Of a stretch of 64,000 nt of DNA, positions 1 to 9,360 are shown in pieces. Below the pieces are notes generated by a model. That model made no database searches. It worked only from the letters and a program-made list of their open reading frames with translations, and was not told where the DNA came from. Position 1 is the stretch's first letter. The number at the start of each line of letters is the position of its first letter. The position numbers and the translations under genes were made by a program. Origin of the DNA: Saccharomycopsis crataegensis (Eukaryota > Ascomycota > Saccharomycetes > Ascoideales > Saccharomycopsidaceae); NCBI RefSeq assembly GCF_037102585.1, contig NW_027043822.1, forward strand, positions 186,001-250,000, read 5' to 3'.

Positions 1-1
1 A

Positions 2-2182
2 AAACCTGCTGTGGACTGGTCCGACGAGGGAAAGATTGCATTTGCTTGTGAGAGTACCGTGACGATTGTGCATTTGGAAACCCTTAATTCATTCGAAACA
101 TCCTTCTCACCTGAAAATATCAAATTGCTGAAAACAGAAGAAATTCCACAGCCGATTAATTTAGATATTATATCTCCGGATGAAAAGATTTCCGCAGGAG
201 CGATGAACTCAGATTCCCAGGTTATATCCGTTTTTTGGTCCCCTTCAAGATTTTCAGCCGATGGTTATTGTTACTTGGCAGCAATTACCAATGACTTCAA
301 TTGTGTAATATATGAACAGATATCAGATCCCATAGGAATTATGTGGAAGCAGAAGTTTAATTTATTCCACACTCTTGCGCACAAGTTTTTCGATGCTAAT
401 GCTGCGAAAATCAGCCAACCAATAATGAACAAAGCTAGAATAGCCTCATTCGTTTGGAGCAAGCCCTTGAAGCAAAACTTTAGCAAACATAAACTTTTTG
501 CTGTTGGTACAGAATCAGGTCACATATTAGTATTGAGTATCGTTGATGATCAATTATTTTTGATCTTTGGAAAGCAGGTTTCAACTTTAAGAAAATGCAG
601 TAATTTTGTAACGAGCATTACATGGTCAGATTGGACTTTAAAAAATGATACACACGAGTCATATATTTTTTATGTTTTACCAAACAATTCTTTAGGGTAT
701 GTTAGAATAACCTCTAATCTAGATAAGTTTGAAATTAAATGTTCAGATGATCCCGTCATTTTTCAAAATGCTACTAAATTCAAACCTGAAGGGCCATTGA
801 GACTAGTACACACAGAAAAGCGTGGATTAGTGCTATTTTATCTTTTTGCGGGCTTTTTGAAAGGCTATGTTGTGGACATAGACAAACTATTTTCAGTGAA
901 ATTGGCCAGTATTGATCAACGTAGTGGCTTTTTTGTGAATGAGATGAACAATGTTATGACGGTAAAGATTGTGAACAGTCTCATTGCTTTTGAAGATGAC
1001 GAAAATAAAAATACCTGGTTATTCAAGGTAAATTTTGATGTTGAAAATGGATTTCATGAGCCAGTTATTGGAAAAGATGTTTGGCCCGCATTTTATGATC
1101 TCGTTTCCAGAAGAGTTGAATCTTCAAATGATTCTTCTTTGAAATATTTTGAATGTTTGGGAATTTGTACAAGCTCATTTAAGGAAAGTGGTTGCGTGTT
1201 GCTTAAACTATTTAAACCCAATCTTATAGACCAAAGAATCTTAGCTGCTTCAACCATTCATGTCAATTTCATTCCAATGGCTGCCAAAACGGACACTAAA
1301 ATGATGGATGCTACTGATATTGATAGCTGGGTAGCAGTTGGAGGACCTCCAGTCAATTTTTTGATGGAGAAAAGTATTTTAAAACAATCATATTTCAAGA
1401 AATTGAATATCACCAATAAGTTGTTGGTGAATGAATACAAGGATGCAGTGGACAATTTATCTAATTTTGATCCCAATTCCGTCCAATATAAGTTTTCAAG
1501 TGAAGGCACTGTTGTCGAAATTGAGCGAAATTTAGACTACGTGTTTTATCAGCATCCGGTTATCAAAAAACTTCAAATGTTTTGTATTTTACTTAAACGT
1601 CCAAAAAAACCTCGATATGACGATATCAAAAATATGAGTGCAGAATCCAAGCAGAAAGCGGAAGAAGAATTTGAAGAAGACTGTCAAATATTTGATACTT
1701 TGCATGCTGACATTGAAAGGAAAATTATGGGAAGTATTGGGAGATTGATTGTTGGTCTTGTCAAACACTTCAAAGTACCTTTGAATAATAGTTTTGACCA
1801 GGCCATCTATTATGGTGCATTGATGGTTAATATGAAATACAATAATGTACCCAGTCCTGAAATTGATGAATCTTACATCATTCCGTTAGAAATCTATGAA
1901 GGTTTTGAATTAAATTTTGATTTTGACTACAAAAAGAATTCTGATACGAAATGGGTAGAAACTACTGATGGTTTGAAATTTGAAAGGTGTCCAACCACAT
2001 TATTGCCAGTTTTGGAGAAAAATGTGAAACATTGTGAAATTTGTGGCAAACAATCATTATTTATGGATCATGATGCGGATGACTCTGTAAAGCTGGCCTC
2101 AGGTAGCAAATTGCTACGTGTGATCACTGAAACTCTTACAAATTGTATATATTGTGGTGGCAATTTGGTTAAAAGACCTTAA
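2..2182 (+). CDS. TFIIIC subunit with WD40-like N-terminus and C-terminal zinc finger (5' partial)
   Basis: The frame is open to the left edge with no ATG near it, so the true start lies outside the window. About 726 residues are visible. The opening residues (Trp-Ser-Asp-Glu-Gly-Lys-Ile-Ala followed by Glu-Ser-Thr-Val-Thr-Ile) resemble the first strand of the beta-propeller of the TFIIIC delta/Sfc9/GTF3C4 family. The last 65 residues hold an Arg-Cys and two Cys-x2-Cys pairs, matching the C-terminal zinc-binding domain of that family. TFIIIC binds the A and B boxes of tRNA genes and recruits TFIIIB and RNA polymerase III in the nucleus. The S. cerevisiae counterpart is probably TFC8. The family call rests on motif recognition. 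RPN5 follows on the same strand 252 bp downstream. Confidence 0.7.
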   Translation, partial: KPAVDWSDEGKIAFACESTVTIVHLETLNSFETSFSPENIKLLKTEEIPQPINLDIISPDEKISAGAMNSDSQVISVFWSPSRFSADGYCYLAAITNDFNCVIYEQISDPIGIMWKQKFNLFHTLAHKFFDANAAKISQPIMNKARIASFVWSKPLKQNFSKHKLFAVGTESGHILVLSIVDDQLFLIFGKQVSTLRKCSNFVTSITWSDWTLKNDTHESYIFYVLPNNSLGYVRITSNLDKFEIKCSDDPVIFQNATKFKPEGPLRLVHTEKRGLVLFYLFAGFLKGYVVDIDKLFSVKLASIDQRSGFFVNEMNNVMTVKIVNSLIAFEDDENKNTWLFKVNFDVENGFHEPVIGKDVWPAFYDLVSRRVESSNDSSLKYFECLGICTSSFKESGCVLLKLFKPNLIDQRILAASTIHVNFIPMAAKTDTKMMDATDIDSWVAVGGPPVNFLMEKSILKQSYFKKLNITNKLLVNEYKDAVDNLSNFDPNSVQYKFSSEGTVVEIERNLDYVFYQHPVIKKLQMFCILLKRPKKPRYDDIKNMSAESKQKAEEEFEEDCQIFDTLHADIERKIMGSIGRLIVGLVKHFKVPLNNSFDQAIYYGALMVNMKYNNVPSPEIDESYIIPLEIYEGFELNFDFDYKKNSDTKWVETTDGLKFERCPTTLLPVLEKNVKHCEICGKQSLFMDHDADDSVKLASGSKLLRVITETLTNCIYCGGNLVKRP

Positions 2183-2434
2183 GTTTGTATAATTATCAAG
2201 ATTATTAATAATTTTAATGTATTCTAGACTACATATATGTATATATTTGAATCCTTGTAATCACAGAGAAGTTGCTGCTTACATATATGATTTTGGAAAA
2301 CACACCCACACATCATAACCTCTAAACGCACGCAGTATTTTTATGATGCTCTGAGATTTGGGAAAAGTTGACAAATACCGCCATGCACCACATATATATC
2401 ACTATAATATACTCAAGCAAATCATCCTTAAATA

Positions 2435-3840
2435 ATGTCCAGAGAAGCCCCATTGAAAGCGGAAAAGGATTTCTCAGAAACTCTTAATGAGCAATTTCCA
2501 CAAATTGATATTTTAACCAAGGTAAGTTTGAATCCTTTTTATGTATATATGTGTATTTTTTTTGAAAGTGGCGAATTTGCTAACAATCAACCCATTAGAA
2601 CGACTACCAGTCAGCCTTGGATAAATTATTGCTATTGGAAAAACAAACCAGACAAGCTTCTGATTTGGAGTCATCCAAGAGAGTTTTGGGTAAAATAGTC
2701 GAGGTGTTAACTAGTAACAATGATTGGAATTTATTAAACGAACAACTTACTTTATTGTCCAAGAAACATGGGCAATTGAAATTATCCATCCAACTGATGG
2801 TCCAGAAAATCATAGAATCCATTGATACAATTTCTGATACTGCTACAAAGGTCGAAGTTATTGAAACCATCAGAACTGTCACAGAAAATAAGATTTATGT
2901 TGAAGTAGAAAGGGCCAGAGTCACCAGAATATTAACTAAGATTAAATTAGATCAAGGTGACCTCGATACAGCCGCTGAATTGTTATGTGAATTACAAGTT
3001 GAAACATACGGCTCAATGGAATTGAATGAGAAGATTGAGTTCATTTTGGAACAAATGGAATTGACCATCAAAAAGGGTGATTTTGAACAAGCCAAGATTT
3101 TGTCCAGAAAAATCTTGGAAAGAACTTTGAATGAAGATGAATTCAAGGTTTTGAAACAAAGATATTTCGAATTGAAAATAAAGATTAGTTTGAACGATAG
3201 TGATTACCTCGAAGTTGCTAAAAATTATTTAAAAATTTACTCGATAGACACTATTCAAAATGACAAACAGTCATTGAACGAAATTTTGATTAATATTGTT
3301 TACTTCATTATTTTGGCTCCATATGATAACCTTCAGCATGATCTCATCAACAAGGTTTATATCGATGCTAACTTGAAAAACTTGGAAACACACTATCAAT
3401 TGATCAAATCATTCATCAAGCAAGAATTGATGAGATGGCCAAAAATCGAAGAAACTTTTGGTTCTGAATTCAAGAAATCATTCGTTTTTAGTGAACCAAC
3501 CATTGGTGACAAGCGTTTGGGTGACTTGAGAAGCAGAGTTATTGAGCACAACTTGAGAATTATCTCCAAATACTATTCAAACATATCAATTCAAAGAATC
3601 AATCAATTATTAGACTTGTCTGAATTAGAAACTGAACAATTCATCAGTGACTTGGTATTCAAGGGAGTCATTTACGCAAAAATTAATAGACCAAAGAAGA
3701 TTGTCAGCTTCTCCAAACCAAAGGCCTCTAATGATTTATTGAATGAATGGTCAAGAAATGTTGATGAATTATTGAGTGAGATTGAAACTATTGGCCATTT
3801 GATTACCAAAGAAGAGATCATCAATGAAATTAAGGTCTAA
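2435..3840 (+). CDS. RPN5: 26S proteasome lid subunit Rpn5 (two exons)
   Basis: The coding exons are 2435-2521 and 2599-3840, giving 442 residues, close to the S. cerevisiae protein (445). Exon 1 encodes the conserved Met-Ser-Arg-(Glu/Asp)-Ala-Pro start. Exon 2 continues in phase 0 with Asn-Asp-Tyr-Gln-Ser-Ala-Leu-Asp. Recognised stretches include Glu-Gln-Leu-Thr-Leu-Leu-Ser-Lys-Lys-His-Gly-Gln and Leu-Cys-Glu-Leu-Gln-Val-Glu-Thr-Tyr-Gly-Ser. The C-terminal third is the PCI domain, ending in the motif Ile-Gly-His-Leu-Ile-Thr-Lys-Glu-Glu-Ile. Rpn5 is a scaffold subunit of the proteasome lid. A GGTGGCAAT sequence, one base off the Rpn4-binding PACE element of S. cerevisiae, lies at 2156-2164 inside the end of the upstream gene; whether it acts here is unknown. 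The base gene RPT3 of the same complex is at 25-26 kb. Confidence 0.95.
2522..2598 (+). other. RPN5 intron
   Basis: This 77-nt intron has donor GTAAGT at 2522, a branch-like TGCTAAC at 2578-2584 and acceptor TTAG ending at 2598. Removing it joins residue 29 (Lys) in phase 0 to Asn-Asp-Tyr and restores the continuous Rpn5 sequence. Reading through it hits a stop at 2697-2699 in the exon 1 frame. Confidence 0.92.
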
Positions 3841-3953
3841 AATTGTATTTCTGTTTCTAATTCTCAATTTGTACTAATATACATAAAAATACAAAATAAA
3901 TAAAAGAAGAAAAAAAGGTAGCTTTTATTTTGTAAATCAACATAAAAATTAAT

Positions 3954-5582
3954 TTAATAATAATCATCAAAATCATCATCATCACTATCCCAACCATATT
4001 CGTATTCTTGTGCCAAAGTCGCTAATTTATCGACCAAATCCTCTTTTTCATCACTATTTTTTCTAAGAAGGGTACCCAATTTTCTCTTGTAATTCAACAA
4101 TACTCTCTTAGCTTTAGTCGACACAGTCAACGCAACAGAAACAGAGTGATCTCTTGGATTAATAGGAATATGTTCTGCGGGGAAAGTATCAGGGGTTCTA
4201 AATGCCAATTGGTTGGAATAACTAGTAAGTCCCCTCAATGAGACTCCGTGATTTCGATTCAAGTCGGTAAATTTCCCAAAATTATCAATGATTAAGGATT
4301 CATCAAAAATTTCATCATTCGTAACGCTTGGTGGTCTTATTACGAGATTCTTGGCAAAAATATGATCAGATTTCCCAGTCAGCTTGAGATCGAATGCTTT
4401 TCCTGAAAAATCTAATGTAGTAAAACTGTTATCAATGTAATCATTCATCGAACCAAAACTGGAAGCTATCAGAGAGACAATGTTTCTATTAGTTCCCATG
4501 TTCAATCCCATTTCCAATTCACTCATTGAATAAATGTCTTGCCCGCCCTCTTTGTGCTTATTGGCAAACAAAGACATCACAGTTTCGTAAGCGACAGATT
4601 GCAAAGCAGTTTCGTACCACATTGATCCGCAAAACTTTGCTTCTAGTGCCTTATTATCACCAAAAAAACTTGATGGAAGGCTCTCTGGCATGGATATCGG
4701 TAAGAAAATAGAACTATTTTCAACTAAAGCCAAGATACTTCTGATTCTTGTAACCACTTGCTGTGCATTTTTCATTGGGGAGTTATCATATAACCCCCAA
4801 GAGAATATGGTATTTTTTGATAAAAATTCATCTTTGAGCAATGGGATCATTTCATGAGAAATTCCTCCCCAGCCACTATCACATTCTGTGGTGATATTTA
4901 TCCCTGACAAATTATCACATTGTTCCAAGAGATATCTGAATTTGGTGTCTAAATAATCGACATTGAACCCATTTTGTTTCCACTCATCAACCCCCAAATC
5001 GAAATCATTGAAAGGTTTTTGTGCTGGTGAATCATGAGGAAGATACTTTAGCTTCCCTTTGGGGTAATGTACCGGATCAATTTCCCAGTTTTTCAAAGTA
5101 TTGAAGCTTTTTGGAGAATATATCATTCGAGAGTAATCTGACCAATACATTGTATTTTGAGGGGTCAATTTCGGGGCCAAGTTCATTTTATCCAATGCCT
5201 CTTGATAATCACTTTTTTTCTGTTTTTTGTTATCATTTATTTTAATTTGTTGAACCGCTTGATTATTATTCCAAGTCTCAATGCCGTAGGTATTGTAGAT
5301 GGTTTGACTAGTCTTTGTCAATGATTCATTATAAGTTTCTGCTTCATCAAGAGCCCCAAACCCGTTTCTCATATCCCATAACATCAATCTAGGGCTATAA
5401 GATACTGATCGCTTATCTGGTGATATAATTGGATTGTTATACACATTCAAATCAGCGTCATTAGTCGATGATTTCTGAGACGATGAGGGATTGTAATCGA
5501 GGAAATCCTCTTGGAAGTTGTAGAAATGAGTATTCAAATGGTTTGCTTTGTGAGAAAGCGAAATGTTTATTATTTCCTTCAT
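3954..5582 (-). CDS. DML1: Dml1/Misato-family protein, mitochondrial inheritance
   Basis: The protein has 542 residues, somewhat longer than S. cerevisiae Dml1 (475). It starts Met-Lys-Glu-Ile-Ile-Asn-Ile-Ser-Leu-Ser with Asn-His-Leu-Asn-Thr-His-Phe-Tyr-Asn-Phe-Gln-Glu soon after. This matches the tubulin-like N-terminal segment of the Misato family. A second recognisable block is Asn-Ile-Thr-Thr-Glu-Cys-Asp-Ser-Gly-Trp-Gly-Gly, in the tubulin-like core. The C-terminus is very acidic (Asp-rich, ending Asp-Asp-Tyr-Tyr). In yeast the family is needed for mitochondrial DNA inheritance and morphology. It shares a 264-bp divergent promoter with SCJ1 and converges on RPN5 with 113 bp between the stops. 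Confidence 0.88.
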   Translation of the reverse strand: MKEIINISLSHKANHLNTHFYNFQEDFLDYNPSSSQKSSTNDADLNVYNNPIISPDKRSVSYSPRLMLWDMRNGFGALDEAETYNESLTKTSQTIYNTYGIETWNNNQAVQQIKINDNKKQKKSDYQEALDKMNLAPKLTPQNTMYWSDYSRMIYSPKSFNTLKNWEIDPVHYPKGKLKYLPHDSPAQKPFNDFDLGVDEWKQNGFNVDYLDTKFRYLLEQCDNLSGINITTECDSGWGGISHEMIPLLKDEFLSKNTIFSWGLYDNSPMKNAQQVVTRIRSILALVENSSIFLPISMPESLPSSFFGDNKALEAKFCGSMWYETALQSVAYETVMSLFANKHKEGGQDIYSMSELEMGLNMGTNRNIVSLIASSFGSMNDYIDNSFTTLDFSGKAFDLKLTGKSDHIFAKNLVIRPPSVTNDEIFDESLIIDNFGKFTDLNRNHGVSLRGLTSYSNQLAFRTPDTFPAEHIPINPRDHSVSVALTVSTKAKRVLLNYKRKLGTLLRKNSDEKEDLVDKLATLAQEYEYGWDSDDDDFDDYY

Positions 5583-5846
5583 CTTATTATGCCTTGTATA
5601 TTTTCAACCCCTAAAATATAAAGTAATATATTATAGTATATTGCACATATAAATGTTGGTTGATCTCCAAAAGTTTTTTGGGAGCTTTCTGAGAATTTAT
5701 AAAAGGGGTTCTGTACCCCTTGCATATCTATTGAATTTTTCAGTTTTTTTTTGAACAACTGTTTACTGTTAGAAAGAAACAATATTCCGATAGTTGACAA
5801 GCCAGCCAACAAGTATATCAAATATCATTATAAAAACCCCCCCAGG

Positions 5847-6959
5847 ATGAAGATAAACAACTTTCTCTCCTTTTTGCTTTTTTCTTTTCAATTAGTTGCT
5901 GGTGACTACTACGATACTCTTGGATTGTCCAAAGATGCCAGTGATAGAGATATCAAGAAGGCTTATAGAAACTTGAGTAAGAAATATCATCCTGACAAGA
6001 ATCCAGGGGATGAAGAGGCTCATCACAAGTTCCTTGAGATCGGTGAAGCCTATGATGTCTTGTCTGATGAGGAAAAAAGAAAAATATACGATCAATACGG
6101 TGAAGAAGGGTTGAAGCATGGTGGGGCGCCTCCACGTCAGAATGGAGGGTTTGATTTCTTTGATCAGATGTTTGGTGGAGGTGGTGGATTTAATCAAGGT
6201 AACCGTGGAGGTGGTGGCAAACAAAGAGGTAAAGATGCGCATACCGAGCTCACAGCAACTTTGAAAGAGTTTTACAATGGTGTGGGAAAAGAATTTAGCC
6301 TTGACATGCAGAATATTTGTGAGGATTGTAAAGGTAGTGGGAGTGAAGATGGAATTGATCACACTTGTGGGGTATGTGGAGGATCTGGTATCAGACTTAT
6401 CAAAAGACAATTAGGTCCGGGAATGTTCCAACAGATTCAAACGCATTGCGATCGTTGTCAAGGTAAAGGGAAAGTTATTGAAAATCTTTGTCATAAATGT
6501 CAAGGAAACGGAGTCGTTAGAAAAATCAGAGATTATCACTTCCATTTAGAACCTGGTTCTGACAGGGGACATGTAGAGAAGTTTGAACAAGAATCTGATC
6601 AACATCCAGATATAATTCCCGGAGATTTACATGTTGCTGTGAAGGAAAGCCCAGACGGTAATATGGGTTATAGAAGAAAACACAATGACTTGTATAGAAC
6701 AGAGCCTATCACCTTGAAAGAAGCCTTGGTTGGCGGCTGGGAAAGAAATATTGGATTTTTAGATTTGGATTACAATACAATTACTTTGAAGAGAAACTCT
6801 GGGGAGATGATCGTTGATGGAGAAATAGAAATCATTAAAGGTAAAGGGATGCCGCTCAAAGATGGCGCAGATGAATTTGGAGACTTGTATGTGGAATATA
6901 AGATAATATATCCTGGGGGCTCAGCAAAGGCTGCAAAAAAATTGAAAGATGAACTTTGA
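5847..6959 (+). CDS. SCJ1: ER-luminal DnaJ co-chaperone Scj1
   Basis: I place the start at the ATG at 5847; the frame is open further upstream but has no other ATG. This gives 370 residues beginning with a hydrophobic signal peptide (about residues 1-20) that leads straight into the J domain. The J domain holds the His-Pro-Asp triad. A Gly/Phe-rich linker follows, then four Cys-x2-Cys-x-Gly-x-Gly zinc repeats (CEDC, CGVC, CDRC, CHKC) and the C-terminal substrate-binding domains. The last four residues are Lys-Asp-Glu-Leu, an ER retrieval signal. Type I Hsp40s of this kind stimulate the ER Hsp70 Kar2 and help glycoprotein folding. Size and architecture match S. cerevisiae Scj1 (377 residues). 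It is transcribed divergently from DML1. Confidence 0.95.
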   Translation: MKINNFLSFLLFSFQLVAGDYYDTLGLSKDASDRDIKKAYRNLSKKYHPDKNPGDEEAHHKFLEIGEAYDVLSDEEKRKIYDQYGEEGLKHGGAPPRQNGGFDFFDQMFGGGGGFNQGNRGGGGKQRGKDAHTELTATLKEFYNGVGKEFSLDMQNICEDCKGSGSEDGIDHTCGVCGGSGIRLIKRQLGPGMFQQIQTHCDRCQGKGKVIENLCHKCQGNGVVRKIRDYHFHLEPGSDRGHVEKFEQESDQHPDIIPGDLHVAVKESPDGNMGYRRKHNDLYRTEPITLKEALVGGWERNIGFLDLDYNTITLKRNSGEMIVDGEIEIIKGKGMPLKDGADEFGDLYVEYKIIYPGGSAKAAKKLKDEL

Positions 6960-7273
6960 ATTTGAGACCATATGTGGTATTTACCATAAGGAAAGGGGGG
7001 CGTGTATCTCTTTATGTAATATATAAATTTTTGCTATTTGGCATAATATGCTTGATTTTTTTTTTTATTCTTTTTTAATTTTTTTATTTGTTCATAGAAG
7101 AGTTGCTAAATTGCTACTTATGATGTTTGCAAAACAAGGGGAAATAATGCCGTAACTTCTTTTCAAATCTACTGCCACAATCGATATTATAGTGACGGTG
7201 TAGTTTCAACCTGATAGAAAAGAGGAAATTCAGAGGAAAGAGATGGTAGTGTAAAGAACAAACTCCTTTGAGA
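6960..7273. other. Intergenic, 3' side of SCJ1
   Basis: This stretch is T-rich after the SCJ1 stop (runs of T at about 7057-7090) and likely holds its 3' end signals. I see no coding potential or RNA gene in it. Confidence 0.5.
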
Positions 7274-7606
7274 TTATCTCTGTTCTTGCAAACTATATCC
7301 TTTGTCAGTGAGTTCAGGAGAGTCATTTCCATAATATTTTCTTGATTGGACATTGGTAGCTCCTGCTAAGGTTTCTAGATCATATATCCCATTGGTCAAT
7401 TGTAGGCCTTTGTGTCTAAAAATTGCCAAAGTATATGAAAACTGACTATGTAGAAGGAAAATTGTAAGAAAAGACACTATATTTTCCGGAATAATTTTGA
7501 ATAAATATATAATTACTGGCATTTCAAGGCTACTCGGAGAGAGTGATAGATTGATCAATACAAAATTGAAAAGTGACCTTTCAATATTCATAATTGATGA
7601 AAACAT
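7274..7606 (-). CDS. Possible small membrane protein, unknown
   Basis: This ATG-initiated frame of 110 codons lies alone between SCJ1 and EGD1. The first 65 residues are hydrophobic and could hold one or two membrane segments (around residues 14-35 and 43-62). The tail is polar and reads like real protein (Asn-Gly-Ile-Tyr-Asp-Leu-Glu-Thr-Leu, then Arg-Lys-Tyr-Tyr-Gly-Asn-Asp). Codon choice resembles neighbouring moderate-expression genes. I do not recognise a family. It could be a genuine small gene, the last exon of a spliced one, or a chance frame. The position, convergent to SCJ1 and divergent from EGD1, is compatible with a gene. Confidence 0.35.
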   Translation of the reverse strand: MFSSIMNIERSLFNFVLINLSLSPSSLEMPVIIYLFKIIPENIVSFLTIFLLHSQFSYTLAIFRHKGLQLTNGIYDLETLAGATNVQSRKYYGNDSPELTDKGYSLQEQR

Positions 7607-7944
7607 GCCCCATATTCGGCATAAATAAAAACAGTGCTACATATTAAAAGATTTGACCAAGCACTTCTCTTGTTGTTTCCAAGCCATTAAATGCAGTCTC
7701 TTTTATCTCCCACGATGCTTCCAGTGCTTCTCGGGCAGCATACGCCGTCGGAACGGGTGGTAGTGACGCCTGGTTAAATACCCTTCCCCCAAGGAGGGTG
7801 ACCACAGACCCCCAAACACACAAAAAAAAAAAAAGGTCGCCGACACACAACGTCGAAAAATTCGTTGAAAAAAAAAACGATTGGGCTTTTGAATTATACC
7901 GTCCTCTTCTTCTAAATCATATCCTAGAATAACTCAAATCCAAA
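7607..7944. promoter_or_regulatory. EGD1 upstream region with a GC-richer block
   Basis: This holds the EGD1 promoter and 5' leader. The part at about 7660-7830 is clearly less AT-rich than nearby spacers and includes C- and G-runs. It is followed by A-runs near 7827 and 7867 and a pyrimidine-rich leader just before the ATG. I could not assign a specific factor site. Confidence 0.45.
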
Positions 7945-8935
7945 ATGCCTATTGATCCAGAAAAATTAGCCAAGTTGCAAAAGGCCTCTGCTAACAACAA
8001 AGTTGGTATGTAATTGTTCTTTGGGAGTGATTGAAGTGATACATATGTGTGGGTTGTGCAAGGGGAATAATTCATTATAATATAAAAAGTTGATTCAGCT
8101 GGGGAAATGTTGAAATTTTGCAACAATCAAGAAAATGAGAAAGGATAGGCAACTGCTTATTGAATTTTGAACTTAGGGTTTTCCTATAATTGGGAATTAT
8201 GATGAAATTATGGATTGATGTTGTAGGCTTGGAAATTGGCCGGGTTTGTGAGATAAAATTATCATAATAATTATTTCCAAACTGTGATACTTTTTTTTAA
8301 TATTATCATATGTCACTCACAATATTTCTTTCTCCTGTATATTTCCATTGATATATTGTGAAGGAGTGTTTACTAACAATCTTTAGGGTATGTTTCAATT
8401 TGAAGGATTATAACATCTAATAGAGTTTATATCATCTGTTTAATGATTTTTCTTTTTTTTTTTTCCCCCCAAAAAATACTAACCTGTGTATAGTGGTGCT
8501 CGTCGTAAGGCCAAGAAGTCAACTCCAGCTGAAGATGACACCAAGGTCCAAGCTGCTTTGAAGAAATTGAACCCACAAACCATGGATGGTGTTCAAGAAG
8601 TTAACTTCTTCAAGGATGACGGTAACGTCTTGCACTTCAACCGTGCTTCCATCCAAGCTTCTGCCCAAAACAACACTTACGCTGTTTACGGTAGACCACA
8701 AGAAAAGAACTTGACTGAATTGTTGCCAGGTATTTTGCCACAATTGGGTTCTGAAAACTTGGATGTCTTGAGACAATTGGCCGAAACCATCCAAAAGAAC
8801 GGTGGTTTGGACGCTGCTAACGCTGCTCAATTTGCTCATGACCACGAACATGACCATGACCACGACCATGAACACAAGGAAGAAGACATTCCAGAATTGG
8901 TTGCTGGTGAAAGTTTTGAAGACCAAGTTGAGTAA
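7945..8935 (+). CDS. EGD1: Nascent polypeptide-associated complex subunit beta (three exons, middle exon 1 nt)
   Basis: The proposed exons are 7945-8005, 8387 alone, and 8494-8935. Together they make 504 nt and 167 residues. Exon 1 encodes Met-Pro-Ile-Asp-Pro-Glu-Lys-Leu-Ala-Lys-Leu-Gln-Lys, the signature start of yeast beta-NAC. The junction reads Lys-Val-Gly-Gly-Ala-Arg-Arg-Lys, matching Lys-Val-Gly-Gly-Thr-Arg-Arg-Lys of S. cerevisiae Egd1, only if the single G at 8387 is included. The NAC domain follows (Val-Asn-Phe-Phe-Lys-Asp-Asp-Gly, then Leu-Leu-Pro-Gly-Ile-Leu-Pro-Gln-Leu-Gly). Near the C-terminus 8837-8875 encodes 13 residues of which seven are His, before the usual Asp-Ile-Pro-Glu-Leu-Val ending. 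NAC binds ribosomes at the tunnel exit and shields nascent chains. Codon use is strongly biased, as expected for an abundant protein. Confidence 0.93.
8006..8386 (+). other. EGD1 intron 1
   Basis: This 381-nt intron has donor GTATGT at 8006-8011, a perfect TACTAAC branch point at 8371-8377 and acceptor TTTAG ending at 8386. It splits the second base of a Gly codon from the first (G at 8005). I looked for an intronic C/D snoRNA: an ATGATGA box is present near 8198, but no CTGA box follows at a sensible distance. Confidence 0.8.
8387..8387 (+). other. EGD1: EGD1 exon 2, single nucleotide (G)
   Basis: Position 8387 sits between the acceptor TTTAG (ending 8386) and a consensus donor GTATGT (8388-8393). 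With G at 8005 and T at 8494 it completes a GGT glycine codon. Without it, the frame after exon 1 shifts and meets a TGA at 8559-8561. Confidence 0.75.
8388..8493 (+). other. EGD1 intron 2
   Basis: This 106-nt intron has donor GTATGT at 8388-8393, a perfect TACTAAC branch point at 8477-8483 and acceptor TATAG ending at 8493. A T-run and a C-run precede the branch point. Confidence 0.8.
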
Positions 8936-9360
8936 ATTATTTAAATTTCATTTGAAACTTTTTTTAACATGTGAATGAATTATTATTATGCTCTAAAAAT
9001 TTGATGACTTTCTTGAGTTTTTACTGCTATTGTCATTGTAGTGCTGCTTCTTTGATTGTTTTGAAATTTCAGCTAAGCTCGTAAAACTGTGATGAACTAA
9101 ATTTTTACATTCTGATTGAAATGATAACAACTTAAGAAAAAATTTCAAATATAATAAATATTCTTCAAGATTTATAGCTACTGTATCATTACAATAAAAA
9201 AAATGATGTATGAAAACCACTAAATTAGAATTATTTCTATGATTGCTAACACATTTTATTTTCTATTTACATAACAAGCAATTTCAGTTTTCCCATCATT
9301 AAGATATTGTTAAGAGATCCAAAAGGTGAAAAAAAAAAAAAAAAAGGACATGCAAATCTT
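8936..9360. other. Intergenic between convergent EGD1 and YFH1
   Basis: These are AT-rich 3' regions, with an A-run around 9330-9345 just before the YFH1 stop. I see no gene. Confidence 0.5.

Noticed and set aside
8190-8300. C/D-box snoRNA in EGD1 intron 1 (ATGATGA near 8198)
   Set aside because: No CTGA box at a plausible distance and no terminal stem.
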